Origin: Lacihabitans sp. CS3-21
Lineage (GTDB): Bacteria > Bacteroidota > Bacteroidia > Cytophagales > Spirosomataceae
Assembly: GCF_024343675.1 (NCBI RefSeq)
Contig: NZ_RJUD01000114.1
Span: 1 to 64,000 of the forward strand
Length of the DNA stretch: 64,000 bases
Direction: 5' to 3'
Shown here: piece by piece, positions 50,769 to 58,056 of the stretch
Position numbering within the stretch: position 1 is the stretch's first letter
How the letters are laid out: each line of letters starts with the position of its first letter
Notes under the pieces: model-generated
Seen by the model: the letters and a program-made list of their open reading frames with translations, nothing else
The model's database searches: none
What the model was told of the DNA's origin: nothing
Made by a program: the position numbers and the translations under genes

Positions 50769-51516
50769 TTTCTATTTGAGTTTCAAAAATATGGGCGTTT
50801 TCTAATCTTTTAAGAAGGAAATCTATATACATTTTCTTGTTGGCTATTTCTCCCTCAGCAATCCAACTATCTGGAATCAGATTTACTATTTCTACCAAAA
50901 AATCCTTTGAGATAAGGAATTTGGACTTGTCTTTTATTTCCTCCAAATCAATAACTTTTGAAAGCAACACGTGGTCTTTAATTTGAATAAAAGGCTTAAT
51001 GGATTGTTCTTCCCAAGCTTCGGGATTATGATGAAAATATAGCGACGCCCCATGATCAATCACCCAAAGTTTTTTGTTCCAAAAAAGCATATTGGTATTA
51101 CGAGCAGTACGGTCAATATTCATTAAAAAAGCATCTAACCATACTATTTTTGAGGCTATTTCAGCATCAACTGTATTCACTACAGCATCAAAAGTAATAG
51201 AACCAGAAAGATAATGTAAGCCAAGATTTAAGCCCGTACTAAACTTCAATAAATCTTGAATTTCTTCGTCGGGCTCGGTACGTCCAAATCCTTCGGCTAG
51301 CTCTGCAAAAACCAATTCTGGAACCAAAAGACCTAACTTCCGAGCAATTTCTGCTCCTATTAGATCTGCAATCAGTGCTTTTGTTCCTTGTCCAGCACCT
51401 CTAAATTTTAGCACATACAAAAATCCGTCATCGGCCTCCACAATAGCTGGCAATGAACCACCCTCGCGAAGTGGTGTTACATATCGGGTGATATTTACTT
51501 TACGTATTTCGGGCAT
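50746..51516 (-). CDS. Short HipA-like kinase
   Basis: A 256-aa HipA-fold serine/threonine kinase lacking the N-terminal sub-domain (HipA_N) of E. coli HipA. The catalytic segment is WLDAFLMNIDRTARNTNML, with the Asp of NID and Asn, followed by the metal-binding Asp in WVIDHGASLYF. The N-terminal lobe begins with a basic strand KVNITRYVTPLREGGSLP and GxGQGTKAL. There is no HipB-like DNA-binding gene beside it; instead the DUF3037 protein overlaps its 3' end. Toxin activity by aminoacyl-tRNA synthetase phosphorylation is known for full-length HipA and is only a possibility here. Confidence 0.88.
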   Translation of the reverse strand: MPEIRKVNITRYVTPLREGGSLPAIVEADDGFLYVLKFRGAGQGTKALIADLIGAEIARKLGLLVPELVFAELAEGFGRTEPDEEIQDLLKFSTGLNLGLHYLSGSITFDAVVNTVDAEIASKIVWLDAFLMNIDRTARNTNMLFWNKKLWVIDHGASLYFHHNPEAWEEQSIKPFIQIKDHVLLSKVIDLEEIKDKSKFLISKDFLVEIVNLIPDSWIAEGEIANKKMYIDFLLKRLENAHIFETQIENARKALI

Positions 51517-51521
51517 TTATT

Positions 51522-52571
51522 TTACAATTTCACCCTTCCCCATCCCAAAGTCTTTACCATCCAGTTTGGAAGCGGATTTTGTGTTTTCCGTTTTTTGAGA
51601 TTGATATACCAACCAATTTTTTTCAAAACTGGCACTTTGTGTGTTTCTACAAATTCTATAAGTGTGCCGTCGGGATCCTCAATATAGGTAAATCTACCAG
51701 CAGCATCGCCCATGTCGAATGAATTGGCACTATCTACCACAAAAGTATAACCATTAGCGAGTAATTTTTCTCCAAGTTTGTCCATATTCAAGGCATCAAA
51801 ACAAAGATGGATAAAGCCCAAGTCACCCCAACTCCGTCCTTCCATGATGGTTTTTCGGTCAGAAATTTCAAGAGCTTGTACCAACTCCAACTCAATATTT
51901 CCAAAAAGTCTTGAAAATGCTCCTTCATCAGATTGACTTTTTCTTAACAATACTCTTCTAAATTGTTTATTATCGGCATTCAAACCTGAAAAATCTTCAA
52001 AACATCCAGTTTTGTCATAAACAATGGTTTCAAGTCCAAGCACATCTTTGTATAGCTTCAGTGCTTTTTCCATATCGCTTACCCCCAAAATAACACCCAA
52101 GACGCCTCCGGTGTTTGATAACGAGTTTATAAACCATGAGTCATCTTCTACCAATTGCAATTGATTACCATAATTATCTTTCAACCAAGCTGTTGGTTTG
52201 TTTTCTGGAGTTCTAAAAAGTGGAATGGGTGTAGATTTTGAAAATGCCAATAGGTCTTGACTTTTGATTTTCAAAGCAAAAATACCCAAATCACCCAATT
52301 TGGGTTCAAAAGAACAAGCAAGAGGCAATGGATTTTTTGACTCCCAAATTTCGGCTCCACCGCCTCCAGCCATATTTACGGCAAGAATGGCCCGACGCTT
52401 TCTGATATTGCCATTTGTGTACCTGACCATCAATTTGGCATCCGCGATATCGTCAAAAACAGGCACATCAAGTCCAAGATTTTTATTGTACCATTTAAAT
52501 GATTCGCCGGCATCCACTACACCAATACCCACTTGTTGAATACCAGAAATCAAGTTTTCGTTTTTAGACAT
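51522..52571 (-). CDS. Two-domain VOC-family protein
   Basis: A 349-aa protein with two glyoxalase/VOC domains: the first from ISGIQQVGIGVVDAGESFKWYNKNLGL, the second from GVILGVSDMEKALKLYKDVLGLETIVYDKTG, with FTYIEDPDGTLIEFVETH closing it. The C-terminal 35 residues are basic. Metal-binding positions were not determined. It lies 5 bp upstream of the HipA-like gene, so may share a transcript; substrate unknown. Confidence 0.85.
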   Translation of the reverse strand: MSKNENLISGIQQVGIGVVDAGESFKWYNKNLGLDVPVFDDIADAKLMVRYTNGNIRKRRAILAVNMAGGGGAEIWESKNPLPLACSFEPKLGDLGIFALKIKSQDLLAFSKSTPIPLFRTPENKPTAWLKDNYGNQLQLVEDDSWFINSLSNTGGVLGVILGVSDMEKALKLYKDVLGLETIVYDKTGCFEDFSGLNADNKQFRRVLLRKSQSDEGAFSRLFGNIELELVQALEISDRKTIMEGRSWGDLGFIHLCFDALNMDKLGEKLLANGYTFVVDSANSFDMGDAAGRFTYIEDPDGTLIEFVETHKVPVLKKIGWYINLKKRKTQNPLPNWMVKTLGWGRVKL

Positions 52572-52679
52572 ATCGAGAAGATTAAAATTTGGCCTAAAAT
52601 TAATAGATTAATCTGAGTTTTGGATAATCGAAGAGGTGGAATACCTATTTTGTTACATTAGATTCATATTTTCGAGCAT

Positions 52680-53378
52680 TTAGTACTCCAAATCTAAAAT
52701 CTGTGTGTATTTGGCTTTTATTTCTTTGGGAGTACAGCTGCCTTTAAAAAACATTCTCATGGCCATCAAATTGGCCAATTGAATTTTCCAAAATTTATTA
52801 TTTTCGTATTTTCGAGCTGATACAATTACTGATTCTTTAGCAATACCGAACTTATAATTTCTCAAAGCTCTCCTTAAAAAATCATATTCTTCCATGATTA
52901 CAAAGCTTTCGTCGTAAGTACCTATATCTTGAAAGACTTTTTTTGTTATAAAGAGCGTTTGATCTCCACCTCGACACCATAAAAATGGGAATCGGGTAAA
53001 GAAACTATTGATTTTTAGAAGAAACTTTGGTGAATCAATTTTAGCTCTAAAACAACCTAAATCACAAGTTGTAAGCTGGTTTTGAATATCATGGGCATAA
53101 CTATGTGGCAGAATGGTGTCGGCATGTACAAAAAAAAGAACCTCGCCCTTGGCAATACTTGCTCCAAAGTTCATTTGACTGGCCCGGGTGCAAAAATTCG
53201 ATTTGATGTATTTGGCACCATTTTCTGACAAAAAATCATTTAAATTATCTGTAGAATTCAGAGAATCAATAACCAAAACCTCCACAATATCAGCAGTTTT
53301 ACTCTTCAAAATAGAGGACATGCAACGGTGAATATGTTTGGATTCATTATATGTAGGAACAATAATACTGATGGTCAT
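52680..53378 (-). CDS. GT2 glycosyltransferase, transferase 2 type (TIGR04283)
   Basis: A 232-aa family 2 glycosyltransferase without membrane segments: SIIVPTYNESKHIHRCMSS, the DxD-like VLFFVHADTILP, and WCRGGDQTLFITKKVFQDIGTYDES before the EEYDF acidic motif. This matches the rSAM/selenodomain-associated transferase 2 family. The transferase 1 type protein lies 2.4 kb away on the same strand. The radical SAM and selenodomain members themselves are not in the window. Confidence 0.87.
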   Translation of the reverse strand: MTISIIVPTYNESKHIHRCMSSILKSKTADIVEVLVIDSLNSTDNLNDFLSENGAKYIKSNFCTRASQMNFGASIAKGEVLFFVHADTILPHSYAHDIQNQLTTCDLGCFRAKIDSPKFLLKINSFFTRFPFLWCRGGDQTLFITKKVFQDIGTYDESFVIMEEYDFLRRALRNYKFGIAKESVIVSARKYENNKFWKIQLANLMAMRMFFKGSCTPKEIKAKYTQILDLEY

Positions 53379-53439
53379 CGGAAAAGAATAATTTATTGAA
53401 TATAACTACAATGTCGCTATTTTTGAAAAAAAAGATACA

Positions 53440-54912
53440 ATGAAAATTCTATCTACGAAAAAAACAAAGGCTTTGGATGTATTTACAATCAAAAATGAAC
53501 CCATTCTTTCTATTGATTTAATGGAAAGAGCCGCTCAGGCTTTTGTAAATTCTTTTGTGTCAAAATTCAACAATACACATAAAACATTGATTTTCTGCGG
53601 GATTGGTAACAACGGTGGAGATGGATTGGCGGTGTCGAGAAAATTGCATCAATTGGGCTACGATATCGAAACTTTTGTTTTAGGCAATATCGAAAATGGT
53701 TCAGATGATTTTTTAGTAAATTTAGATAGACTCAAAAATCAAAATACTTATGAAACCATAACTGATTCAGGGCAAATAAAATGGCATTTAGAACAAAATA
53801 CGGTAATTATAGATGCACTATTTGGCTCAGGGCTAAATCGAAAAATTGAGGGATTTCCAGCGGAAATAATTCAGAAAATAAATTCTTCAAAATTACCTAT
53901 AGTGTCCATAGATATTGCCTCTGGATTGTTTTCAGACACTAATTCCGAACAAAATAATATCATACAACCAACCTACACCATCACTTTTCAATACCCAAAA
54001 TTGTCCTTTTTTTTGCCCGAAAACGAGCTTTTTGTGGGTAAATGGGAAGTGGTAGAAATTGGACTTTCCCAGGAATTCATAAAATCTATTGATTCCAAAT
54101 TCTATTATACTACTGAAAAAGAAATCCAACCATTTCATCGTTCCAGTTTTTCGCACAAAGGCACTTTTGGGCATGCATATTTGGTAGCAGGAAGTTATGG
54201 CATGATGGGTGCGTCAATTTTGGCAACCAAAGCTTGTCTGCGGTCAGGTATAGGAAAAATCACTTGCCAAGTACCAAAGAAATGTGTAGATATTCTACAA
54301 ATTTCTGTTCCGGAAGCAATTGTGGAAATCAGTCAAAATGATGAACATTTTTCGACAAACGGTGATTTGGAAAAATACAATGCTGTCGGAATCGGGCCAG
54401 GGATTGGCTTAAATAACCTTACTGGATTTAGGGTATTTCTAGAAAAAGCAAAAAACAAAAAGTTAATCATAGATGCTGATGGAATAACCTTGCTAGGGAA
54501 TTCTCCAGATTTATTGAAGCTATTGCCTGTAAATACCATTCTTACACCTCATCCAAAGGAATTTAAGACTTTGATAGGCAGAGATTGGAAAAACGATTTT
54601 GAAAAATTAGAAATTCTTTCTGAATTTGCAATTTCAAATAAAGCAATCATTTGTTTAAAAGGAAAAAACACAGCGGTGGCCTTGCCTAATGGGGAAATTC
54701 ACTTTAATTCTACGGGTAACTCGGGCATGGCTACTGCTGGTAGTGGAGATGTTTTAACAGGAATCATTTTAGGCTTTTTAGCCCAAGGTTATTCACCAGA
54801 ACAAGCCGCTATCCAGGGAGTTTATGAACATGGTTTAGCAGGAGACCAGGCTGCCAAAATGCGTTCTGAACGTTCAATGATTGCCAGTGATATAATTGAA
54901 AATTTGAGATAA
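53440..54912 (+). CDS. nnr: Bifunctional NAD(P)H-hydrate epimerase / ADP-dependent dehydratase
   Basis: A 490-aa fusion of the YjeF N-terminal epimerase (about 1-215, with IFCGIGNNGGDGLAVSRKLHQLGYDIE) and the ribokinase-like dehydratase (about 225-490, with GTFGHAYLVAGSYGMMGAS and NSGMATAGSGDVLTGIILGFLAQG). It repairs hydrated NADH and NADPH. It starts divergently from the glycosyltransferase; the VOC gene follows after 2 bp and is probably co-transcribed. Confidence 0.95.
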   Translation: MKILSTKKTKALDVFTIKNEPILSIDLMERAAQAFVNSFVSKFNNTHKTLIFCGIGNNGGDGLAVSRKLHQLGYDIETFVLGNIENGSDDFLVNLDRLKNQNTYETITDSGQIKWHLEQNTVIIDALFGSGLNRKIEGFPAEIIQKINSSKLPIVSIDIASGLFSDTNSEQNNIIQPTYTITFQYPKLSFFLPENELFVGKWEVVEIGLSQEFIKSIDSKFYYTTEKEIQPFHRSSFSHKGTFGHAYLVAGSYGMMGASILATKACLRSGIGKITCQVPKKCVDILQISVPEAIVEISQNDEHFSTNGDLEKYNAVGIGPGIGLNNLTGFRVFLEKAKNKKLIIDADGITLLGNSPDLLKLLPVNTILTPHPKEFKTLIGRDWKNDFEKLEILSEFAISNKAIICLKGKNTAVALPNGEIHFNSTGNSGMATAGSGDVLTGIILGFLAQGYSPEQAAIQGVYEHGLAGDQAAKMRSERSMIASDIIENLR

Positions 54913-54914
54913 AA

Positions 54915-55298
54915 ATGTTAAAAAAAACACACCATATCGCTATCATTTGCTCTGATTATGAAAAATCGAAAGATTTTTATGTCAACAAATTGGGATTAGA
55001 GATATTAGCCGAATTTTACCGAAAAGAAAGGGATTCTTACAAACTCGATTTAGCACTCAATGGCGAATATGTCATCGAATTGTTTTCATTTCCCAATCCA
55101 CCCGCTCGGCCTAGTCGACCTGAAGCTCGCGGTTTACGCCATTTAGCCTTTACGGTTGAGCATGTAGAAAAAGTTAAATCTGAATTAGAAGGTAAAGGTA
55201 TCGTTTCAGAACCTATTAGAATTGATGAATTTACTGGCAAAAAATTCACGTTCTTTGAAGACCCTGATGGTTTACCATTGGAGATTTATGAGGGGTGA
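54915..55298 (+). CDS. VOC-family protein (GloA2-like)
   Basis: A 127-aa single-domain VOC protein starting KTHHIAIICSDYEKSKDFYVNKLGLEILAEFYRKE, with the segment EARGLRHLAFTVEHVEK and the end FFEDPDGLPLEIYE. It resembles the GloA2/SMU1112c subgroup, in which metal-binding His/Glu are mostly retained. It starts 2 bp after the nnr stop. Substrate unknown. Confidence 0.87.
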   Translation: MLKKTHHIAIICSDYEKSKDFYVNKLGLEILAEFYRKERDSYKLDLALNGEYVIELFSFPNPPARPSRPEARGLRHLAFTVEHVEKVKSELEGKGIVSEPIRIDEFTGKKFTFFEDPDGLPLEIYEG

Positions 55299-55357
55299 GC
55301 ATTTGATAATTTTTTGCATCTAAACTTTTTTTGTATTTTTATCAAAATTTAAATCTC

Positions 55358-55600
55358 ATGGGAAAAAGCATTTCAGTTTCATTAGAAGGACATTTTGAGG
55401 AATTTATCAGCGAAAAACTAAATAAAGGATCCTTTGATTCTCCATTATCAATAGTTCAAGAAGGTTTAAGATTATTAGAATTGGAGGATAATAAAATTGA
55501 AAACCTAAATACAGCATTGGAGACTGGAAAAAATAGCCCATTGATAAAAGATTTCAATCCTACGAGTTTTTTGGAGTATTTGAATAAAAAAAATGCATAA
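55358..55600 (+). CDS. parD: ParD-like antitoxin
   Basis: An 80-aa type II antitoxin. The start is the ATG at 55358, since the in-frame TTG at 55331 is a non-typical extension. The N-terminal ribbon-helix-helix is KSISVSLEGHFEEFISEKLN and the rest is ParD-like (SIVQEGLRLLELEDNK), with the C-terminal tail that wraps the toxin. It overlaps the toxin gene by 8 bp. It should repress its own operon. Confidence 0.88.
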   Translation: MGKSISVSLEGHFEEFISEKLNKGSFDSPLSIVQEGLRLLELEDNKIENLNTALETGKNSPLIKDFNPTSFLEYLNKKNA

Positions 55601-55889
55601 TTATTACATTTCCGAAAAAGCACTTGAAGATTTAGAAAACATTTGGGAATACACCGATAAACAATGGTCTAGGCAGCAAGCCAATTTGTATTTGGAAATA
55701 ATTTTCGCAGCCATAGAGTTAATTTCCGAGGATCCCCTCAAAAACAAAGAATACAAGAAACTTAAAAGAAAATATCGTGCTTCAAGAGTAAAATCACATG
55801 TTGTATTTTATCTTTTATCAGACTCTGGGATTATAGAAATAATTAGAATTTTGCATAAAAGTATGGACTTAAATGATAAGTTCGAATAA
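55593..55889 (+). CDS. parE: ParE/RelE-family toxin
   Basis: A 98-aa ParE-like toxin: ISEKALEDLENIWEYTDKQWSRQQANLYLEII, then YRASRVKSHVVFYLLSDSG and IIEIIRILHKSMDL, the normal ParE fold with the conserved SRV...HxVFY core. ParE proteins inhibit DNA gyrase, but RelE-like activity cannot be ruled out. It overlaps parD by 8 bp. Confidence 0.9.
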   Translation: MHNYYISEKALEDLENIWEYTDKQWSRQQANLYLEIIFAAIELISEDPLKNKEYKKLKRKYRASRVKSHVVFYLLSDSGIIEIIRILHKSMDLNDKFE

Positions 55890-55973
55890 AGGTAACTCTC
55901 AGATTATATTTAACCCAATATTATTAAAACAACTTCTTAATTCTTTCAAAGAAATAGTAATTCGAAAACCAAA

Positions 55974-57071
55974 ATGATATTCTCAAACTTAACCCAAATC
56001 GACTCCCCATCCCTACTCATCTTAAAAGAAAAAGTTGAGGGCAATATTGACAAAATGATAGCAATTGCTGGTGGAGATTCCAGCCGATTGATGCCGCATA
56101 TTAAGACCAACAAAATGGAAAATGTGGTGCGAATGATGATAAGCAAAGACATTAAAAAATTCAAGGCCGCAACCATTGCTGAAGCTGAACTTGCTGCCAT
56201 GGCAGGAGCAGAAAAAGTACTGATATCGCACCAACTTTTAGGTCCAAAAATAGAAAGATTATTAAGTTTAATTGAAAAGTATCCAAACACAAAGTTTGCC
56301 TCATTGGCAGACTGCAATGCTGTAGTTGACGAACTTTCAGAGAAATTTTCCTTAAAAAAACTAATAGCAAAAATCTACTACGACATCAACAATGGTATGG
56401 ACAGGTCGGGCCACGAAATTGATGACCAATTGGCAGATGATTTAACTTATGCCTCGTCAAAATCTCACATAAAACTTTCAGGATTACACGTTTATGATGG
56501 CCACATTCGTGACGATGCTTTCGGTGATAGAAAAGCCAAAATAGAAGCTGGAATGAAAAAGGTTTACGAGATTCTTGCGGAATTAAAACCTGAAATTGGT
56601 GATTTAGAAGTCATCGCTGGTGGAACTCCAGCGTTTACATCACATGCTTCTGAAACTTCTCGCACACTCAGTCCTGGCACTTGTGTGTTGTGGGATTGGG
56701 GTTATGGTGATAAATTTGCCGAACAAAACTTTGAGTTTGCGGCTTTGGTGATGAGTAGAATCATTTCAAAACCAAAACGGGGGATTTTGACCACAGATAT
56801 GGGCCACAAAGCCATTTCTTCTGAGAATCCGATTGACAAACGTATCAGATTTTTGAACCATGACGACCTCAAATTGGTTTCACAGAGTGAAGAACATGGC
56901 GTGATAGAAACCTCAAACTGGGATGATTATAAAGTCGGAGATATCCTTTTGGGTGTTCCGTACCACGTTTGTCCAACAGTAAATCTTTACGACGAAGCAC
57001 ACGTTTTAGAAAACGATAAGTGGATAGACACTTGGAAAATAGAAGCTAGAAAAAGGAAAATAACAATATGA
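55974..57071 (+). CDS. D-threonine aldolase-like PLP enzyme (DSD1/alanine racemase N-fold)
   Basis: A 365-aa fold-type III PLP protein. The Schiff-base lysine is in LMPHIKTNKM near residue 44, and AGGTPAFTSH, SPGTCVLWDWGYGD and GHKAISSENP are typical of the D-threonine aldolase / D-serine dehydratase-like family with a C-terminal metal site (HxxC-type, VPYHVCPTVNLYDE). It acts on D-amino acids. The GroES-like gene overlaps its stop by 4 bp. Confidence 0.88.
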   Translation: MIFSNLTQIDSPSLLILKEKVEGNIDKMIAIAGGDSSRLMPHIKTNKMENVVRMMISKDIKKFKAATIAEAELAAMAGAEKVLISHQLLGPKIERLLSLIEKYPNTKFASLADCNAVVDELSEKFSLKKLIAKIYYDINNGMDRSGHEIDDQLADDLTYASSKSHIKLSGLHVYDGHIRDDAFGDRKAKIEAGMKKVYEILAELKPEIGDLEVIAGGTPAFTSHASETSRTLSPGTCVLWDWGYGDKFAEQNFEFAALVMSRIISKPKRGILTTDMGHKAISSENPIDKRIRFLNHDDLKLVSQSEEHGVIETSNWDDYKVGDILLGVPYHVCPTVNLYDEAHVLENDKWIDTWKIEARKRKITI

Positions 57072-57445
57072 TAGGCGTATCAAAAGACAACAAACTGAAG
57101 AAATTGATGGTGGTGGGCGATAAGGTTTTGATCAAGCCCAAAAACCCAAAAGATAAGACAAACTCCGGACTATATTTGCCCCCAACAATTACTGAAAAAG
57201 AAGACGTACAATCTGGCTATGTGGTAAAAGTTGGCCCTGGCTATCCACTGCCCAACACAGCCGAGGAAGAACCTTGGAAAGCAACCGAAGAAAAAGTAAA
57301 ATATATGCCACTGCAAGCTGAAGAGGGCGATTTAGCCATTTATTTACAACGTCACGCCATCGAAATTCAATATGAAGGGGAGAAATATGTAATAGTTCCG
57401 CAGGCCTCCATTTTGCTTTTAGAAAGGGCGGAGGATTTGTTTTAG
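57068..57445 (+). CDS. Solitary GroES-like co-chaperonin family protein
   Basis: A 125-aa GroES-fold protein: VVGDKVLIKPKNPKDKTNSGLYLPPTI at the start and EGEKYVIVPQASILLLE at the end, with an enlarged central part (PLPNTAEEEPWKATEEKVKYMPL) instead of the short mobile loop of normal GroES. No groEL is nearby; instead it overlaps the aldolase-like gene by 4 bp. It may not be a true GroEL partner. The function is unknown. Confidence 0.87.
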   Translation: MIGVSKDNKLKKLMVVGDKVLIKPKNPKDKTNSGLYLPPTITEKEDVQSGYVVKVGPGYPLPNTAEEEPWKATEEKVKYMPLQAEEGDLAIYLQRHAIEIQYEGEKYVIVPQASILLLERAEDLF

Positions 57446-57510
57446 GGTGGTTCAATTTTTTAAATTGAATTCACATTTCATTTTTTAGGTACAAACTAAA
57501 CATTTGAAAC

Positions 57511-57948
57511 CTACTTTTTCAGTAATCCTTTCGTATAATCGGCTTCGTCCATCAATAGTTTTGGAGGAAATACACCTTCTAGTCTGTTTACCAATTCACC
57601 AGTTGGACTAAAAAAAAGATAAGTTGGAAATGCATTTACCATATATTTTTGTACAATTACTCTTCCGGGCACATCCTCGGCATTTACTTTGTACGATATA
57701 AATTCTGCATTGAACTTTTTCGCAACCAGGCTATCTGAAAAAGTAGTTTTATCCATCAATTTACACGGGCCGCACCAAACGGCATACACGTCCACAAAAA
57801 CCATTTTATTTTCGGACTTTGCTTTTTTCAAAACATCCTCAAAGCCAATTTCCTGCATTTTCAAGAAATTCATTTGCTGGCCTCGGACTTGGCTTAATCC
57901 AGCCATAAATATCAACAAAAAAGTAATTTTGCTTTTTAGAAAAATCAT
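57511..57948 (-). CDS. Exported thioredoxin-fold protein
   Basis: About 145 aa from the ATG at 57948, which gives a clean signal peptide (MIFLKSKITFLLIFMAGLSQ); the longer TTG start at 57969 is not favoured. The mature part is a thioredoxin domain with active site VWCGPCKLM and the cis-Pro region VNAFPTYLFFSPTG. It resembles thioredoxin_7-type periplasmic proteins that reduce or relay disulfides, as in the c-type cytochrome path whose ccmF gene is divergent. Confidence 0.9.
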   Translation of the reverse strand: MIFLKSKITFLLIFMAGLSQVRGQQMNFLKMQEIGFEDVLKKAKSENKMVFVDVYAVWCGPCKLMDKTTFSDSLVAKKFNAEFISYKVNAEDVPGRVIVQKYMVNAFPTYLFFSPTGELVNRLEGVFPPKLLMDEADYTKGLLKK

Positions 57949-58018
57949 TAATGAAAATTTATCTAACAAAACTGGTAATAATTGTTAATAAAACCTCATT
58001 TTAAAACCTTTTTTAGGG

Positions 58019-58026
58019 TAATTTTG
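58019..58026 (+). promoter_or_regulatory. ccmF -7 box
   Basis: TAATTTTG matches TAnnTTTG exactly, 30 bp before the ccmF ATG. No good -33 element seen. Confidence 0.35.
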
Positions 58027-58056
58027 TAATCATTATACAAAACAAATATTTCGGAA

